64,000 bases of DNA from Rhodoferax sp. AJA081-3 (lineage in GTDB: Bacteria; Pseudomonadota; Gammaproteobacteria; Burkholderiales; Burkholderiaceae_C): NCBI RefSeq assembly GCF_017798165.1, contig NZ_CP059068.1, positions 4,340,001-4,404,000 of the forward strand. The letters run 5' to 3'. The notes below the pieces were generated by a model, which ran no database searches, had not been told where the DNA came from, and saw only the letters and a list, made by a program, of their open reading frames with translations. Position numbers and translations under genes: made by a program. Positions within the stretch are counted from its first letter, which is position 1. Each line of letters opens with the position of its first letter. Shown here one piece after another: positions 61,669 through 64,000 of the stretch.

Positions 61669-63015
61669 CTAGGGGGAAATTTTGCGGATGCGCTTGTTGC
61701 CCGAGTCCGCCAAGTAGATGTAACCCGCCCCGTCTACCGTTATGCCAGACAGTTTTCCGAAACGGGCGCCGTCGGCCGGTCCGTCGGTGTTGCCGAACTT
61801 GTTGAAACCGGTCAGGCTAAAGGAAGTACCCGTGCTGTCTACCGCGCGCACATAAGCCCATTGATCCAGATTGTTCCATCGCACACTGCCTGAAACGGCA
61901 TATTCAGCCGCATACACATTGCCATCGCGGTCGACTGCCACATGGAATGGGCCTCCCATTCCCCGCCCAGGATCCAGGTAGAGGCTGTCCAAAGTGCTGA
62001 CCAAGCCCTGCGAAGTGATCTTGCGAAGCCGTGATGCCTGTAGATCGGCCACATACACGTTGCCGCTGGCGTCCACGGTCAGCCCCTGTGGAAAATAGAA
62101 ACCGGCTTGTGTGCCCTGGCCGTCGGCAAAACCGGACATGTCACTACCAGCGAAGGTGGACAGCACACCCGCCGGTGACATCTTGAGCACCTTGTGGCCC
62201 ACAACAAAGTACAGGGCGCCCGCGTTATCGGCCGCAAAGCCCGCGATGAAGTCGTTGAACTTGGTGAGGGTGGTGACCACGCCCGCGGGCGAGATTTTTC
62301 GAATGTAGTACGTGCCAGTGCCTGGGATGTAGTCCGCCACATAGACGTTACCGGCTTTGTCGGTGCTTAGAAATGAGAGCACCTGGAAGCGCGCAGCCGC
62401 CCCTGTGGCGTCTACATAACCCGCCTCACCGCCCCCCGCCAGCAATGTGATGGCTCCCGAGGGTGCAATCTTGCGCACGGTGCGATCACCATTGTCGGCA
62501 ACGTATAGGTTGCCGGAATTGTCAGCGCCAATGCCGACCAGTTCCTTGAACTCCCAGGGCATGGTGCTGACGGTGTAGCGGCCTTTGTACTGGCCTGCGA
62601 AGGGGCGCGGCGCGCAGTTCACCGCGACCGAGAGAATGTTGGACTGCGCCACGGTGCCTTGGGGATTGTTGACTGTGCAGGCCAGCTTGCCGGCTGGCTG
62701 CTCCCCCACTGTGACGTTGTAGCTGGCGCCTTCGGCTGCCGCAGCGGCAAAGGCGAAGCTGGTGGCGTTGGCCGCAATAGCCAATACCTCAGACCCATTG
62801 ACCAGTGTGAGGCCGGTGCTGTTGTCCAGGCCGGTAATGCTGCCACCGACGCTGAGCCCCGTCGGCGTAGGCGGGGGCGCTGGTGTGGGTGTTGGTATGG
62901 GGTTTGGAGTTGATGTTGGAGCAGTGCCGGTGCTGCCACCGCCACCACACCCCGCCAGTAGCAGTAATGTCCCGCACACAACCATAGCTGCGCGCGCAAA
63001 TAGTGAGATTCGCAT
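61669..63015 (-). CDS. NHL-repeat lipoprotein
   Basis: The 448-residue product has a lipobox (LLLLAGCGGGG), a Thr/Pro linker (NPIPTPTPAPPPTPTG), a small Ig-like segment and five or six NHL repeats (VGIGADNSGNLYVADNGDRTVRKIAPSG; GLTVDASGNVYVADLQASRLRKI; GITVDGAGYIYLADSGNKRIRKI) predicted to form a beta-propeller outside the inner membrane. Function is unknown; such proteins bind ligands or partners. Confidence 0.85.
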   Translation of the reverse strand: MRISLFARAAMVVCGTLLLLAGCGGGGSTGTAPTSTPNPIPTPTPAPPPTPTGLSVGGSITGLDNSTGLTLVNGSEVLAIAANATSFAFAAAAAEGASYNVTVGEQPAGKLACTVNNPQGTVAQSNILSVAVNCAPRPFAGQYKGRYTVSTMPWEFKELVGIGADNSGNLYVADNGDRTVRKIAPSGAITLLAGGGEAGYVDATGAAARFQVLSFLSTDKAGNVYVADYIPGTGTYYIRKISPAGVVTTLTKFNDFIAGFAADNAGALYFVVGHKVLKMSPAGVLSTFAGSDMSGFADGQGTQAGFYFPQGLTVDASGNVYVADLQASRLRKITSQGLVSTLDSLYLDPGRGMGGPFHVAVDRDGNVYAAEYAVSGSVRWNNLDQWAYVRAVDSTGTSFSLTGFNKFGNTDGPADGARFGKLSGITVDGAGYIYLADSGNKRIRKISP

Positions 63016-63088
63016 AGTAATTTTGACTTGTGTCCCTGTGTGTTATTCACACGCAGTCCTCCCTGGATTGCGTCGCAGTAGTCTACCG

Positions 63089-64000
63089 TTACTCCGTTGC
63101 TGGAAGGGTAGACACCATGTAACCGAAACCCTGTGCGTGGGCGATGGAGTGGGCCTTGTCCCGCAACACCTGTGCGATAACCCGGTCCGTGCACGCTCGC
63201 GCTTGCAGCAGCAGAGCATCGGCAAGCATCTCCAGCAGGCCCGCGCCGTCCGCGATACGGGCCTGGCGCTGCGCCGCATGTTCCGCTGCCGTGTGGTCGC
63301 CATCCTGCAGCGCGATCTCGGCCTCTATGCCCGCCAGGCGCAGGTGCAGCAGTGGGTGGGCGCTGCGCTGGGTTATGTCGCGCAGTTGTTTTACAAATCC
63401 GCGGTCCACCGTTTGGCCCAGTTCAATCTGGGCTCGCACACGCAACCAGGCGTACAGCGATACACGCATGGGGTCGGCGCTGCCCCGCAGCATCGGCTCC
63501 GCGTAGTCTAGGTCATCACCGGCCAACGCGCCGTTGCCGCATTGCAGGTGCAGTCGCGCGCGGCGAACCAGGGCCTCTGCCTCAAACAGCGGGGAGGCCT
63601 GGGCCCGGCCGAGAAGTAGCGCGTTATCAAACGCCGCCAGTGCCTCGTCATGTCGGCCCGCGCTGGTCAGTATGGTGCCCAACACCAGCCAGGACAGTGT
63701 TTCGGTGTGTGCCACACCGGCCCAGCTTGCCAGGCTGCGCCGTGCCATCAGCTCGGCGCGCGGCAACTGGCCCAGTGCCTGCAGCATCACGGCCAGATCG
63801 TTTTCTATCGTCAACCCGCTGCAGTAATCCGGGTGCGCAGACAACAAGGCTTCAAACGCAGCACAGGCGGCTCGTGCATCACCCGCAAACCAGTGGATCT
63901 GTGCCGCAAAACTCAGTGTGGAGGGGCGGGCCGGGGCCAGGCGCTGCATTTGTTCCAGCAAGGCCCAGGCCGCCGGGATGTCGGGTTCACGCATGGCCAG
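63089..64000 (-). CDS. TPR-repeat protein, N-terminus cut by window edge
   Basis: Helical TPR-like repeats fill the visible 300 residues (AWALLEQMQRLAPARPSTLSFAAQIHWFAGDARAACAAFEALLSAHP; LVLGTILTSAGRHDEALAAFDNALLLGRAQ; AEHAAQRQARIADGAGLLEMLADALLLQARA). The pattern resembles the C-terminal part of MalT- or BTAD-type large regulators, but the diagnostic N-terminal part is outside the window. The frame continues past position 64000. Confidence 0.72.
   Translation of the reverse strand: MAMREPDIPAAWALLEQMQRLAPARPSTLSFAAQIHWFAGDARAACAAFEALLSAHPDYCSGLTIENDLAVMLQALGQLPRAELMARRSLASWAGVAHTETLSWLVLGTILTSAGRHDEALAAFDNALLLGRAQASPLFEAEALVRRARLHLQCGNGALAGDDLDYAEPMLRGSADPMRVSLYAWLRVRAQIELGQTVDRGFVKQLRDITQRSAHPLLHLRLAGIEAEIALQDGDHTAAEHAAQRQARIADGAGLLEMLADALLLQARACTDRVIAQVLRDKAHSIAHAQGFGYMVSTLPATE

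Overview
The window looks like a chromosomal segment of a high-GC betaproteobacterium of the order Burkholderiales, most likely a Rhodoferax-like member of the Comamonadaceae. I infer this from gene content (betaproteobacterial-type SerC, QseBC-like pair, 2-aminobenzoyl-CoA pathway, many ATGA-coupled operons) and from a short intergenic repeat with the core AGCCCCCG that I associate with that family; no rRNA gene is present to confirm it. I saw no tRNA or rRNA genes, CRISPR array, insertion sequence or phage genes. Genes are dense and no gene-free stretch exceeds 300 bases.

Layout. 1-10.1 kb: a CHASE2 nucleotide cyclase cut by the left edge, an HD-type protein, a small unknown protein, a lipoprotein metallopeptidase, a TonB-dependent receptor, and a divergent DoxX/response-regulator/histidine-kinase operon with PmrA/QseB-like 11-bp direct repeats between them. 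10.2-11.7 kb: a MATE exporter. 11.8-25.8 kb (minus strand): a tightly packed seven-gene electron-transfer operon. It encodes a di-heme cytochrome b, an FHA-TM-decaheme fusion, a heme-binding-like lipoprotein, an outer-membrane barrel, a decaheme cytochrome with an LVIVD propeller, a pentaheme cytochrome, and a flavoprotein/2xcNMP-binding/4x[4Fe-4S] fusion. About 25 c-type hemes are encoded. I could not match it to a described system and regard it as the main novelty.

26-35.7 kb: SRPBCC protein, SerC, a 7TM sensor kinase divergent from a Tat-exported PhoX phosphatase with a possible Pho box, a pirin, a sialidase-fold protein coupled to a membrane protein, and a soluble class III cyclase. 35.7-43.7 kb: a LuxR/LuxI quorum-sensing pair with a lux box, followed without a break by a CheA-like kinase (split by an in-frame TAG), CheY- and CheX-like proteins, and three secreted proteins (Sbp-like, monoheme, PstS-like) that lack transporter permeases. 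This looks like a quorum-controlled sensory operon.

43.8-56.3 kb: a complete aerobic 2-aminobenzoyl-CoA (anthranilate) degradation operon: monooxygenase/reductase, SDR, MarR regulator, enoyl-CoA hydratase, acyl-CoA dehydrogenase, CoA ligase, a five-component Liv-type ABC importer and a RidA deaminase. 56.4-64 kb: a higBA toxin-antitoxin module bracketed by two copies of the dispersed repeat, an AsmA-like protein, a duplicated-domain protein, an OmpA-like lipoprotein, a PEP-mutase-family enzyme, a stand-alone cNMP-binding protein, an NHL-repeat lipoprotein and a TPR protein cut by the right edge. Cyclic-nucleotide signalling recurs: two cyclases and two cNMP-binding proteins lie in 64 kb.
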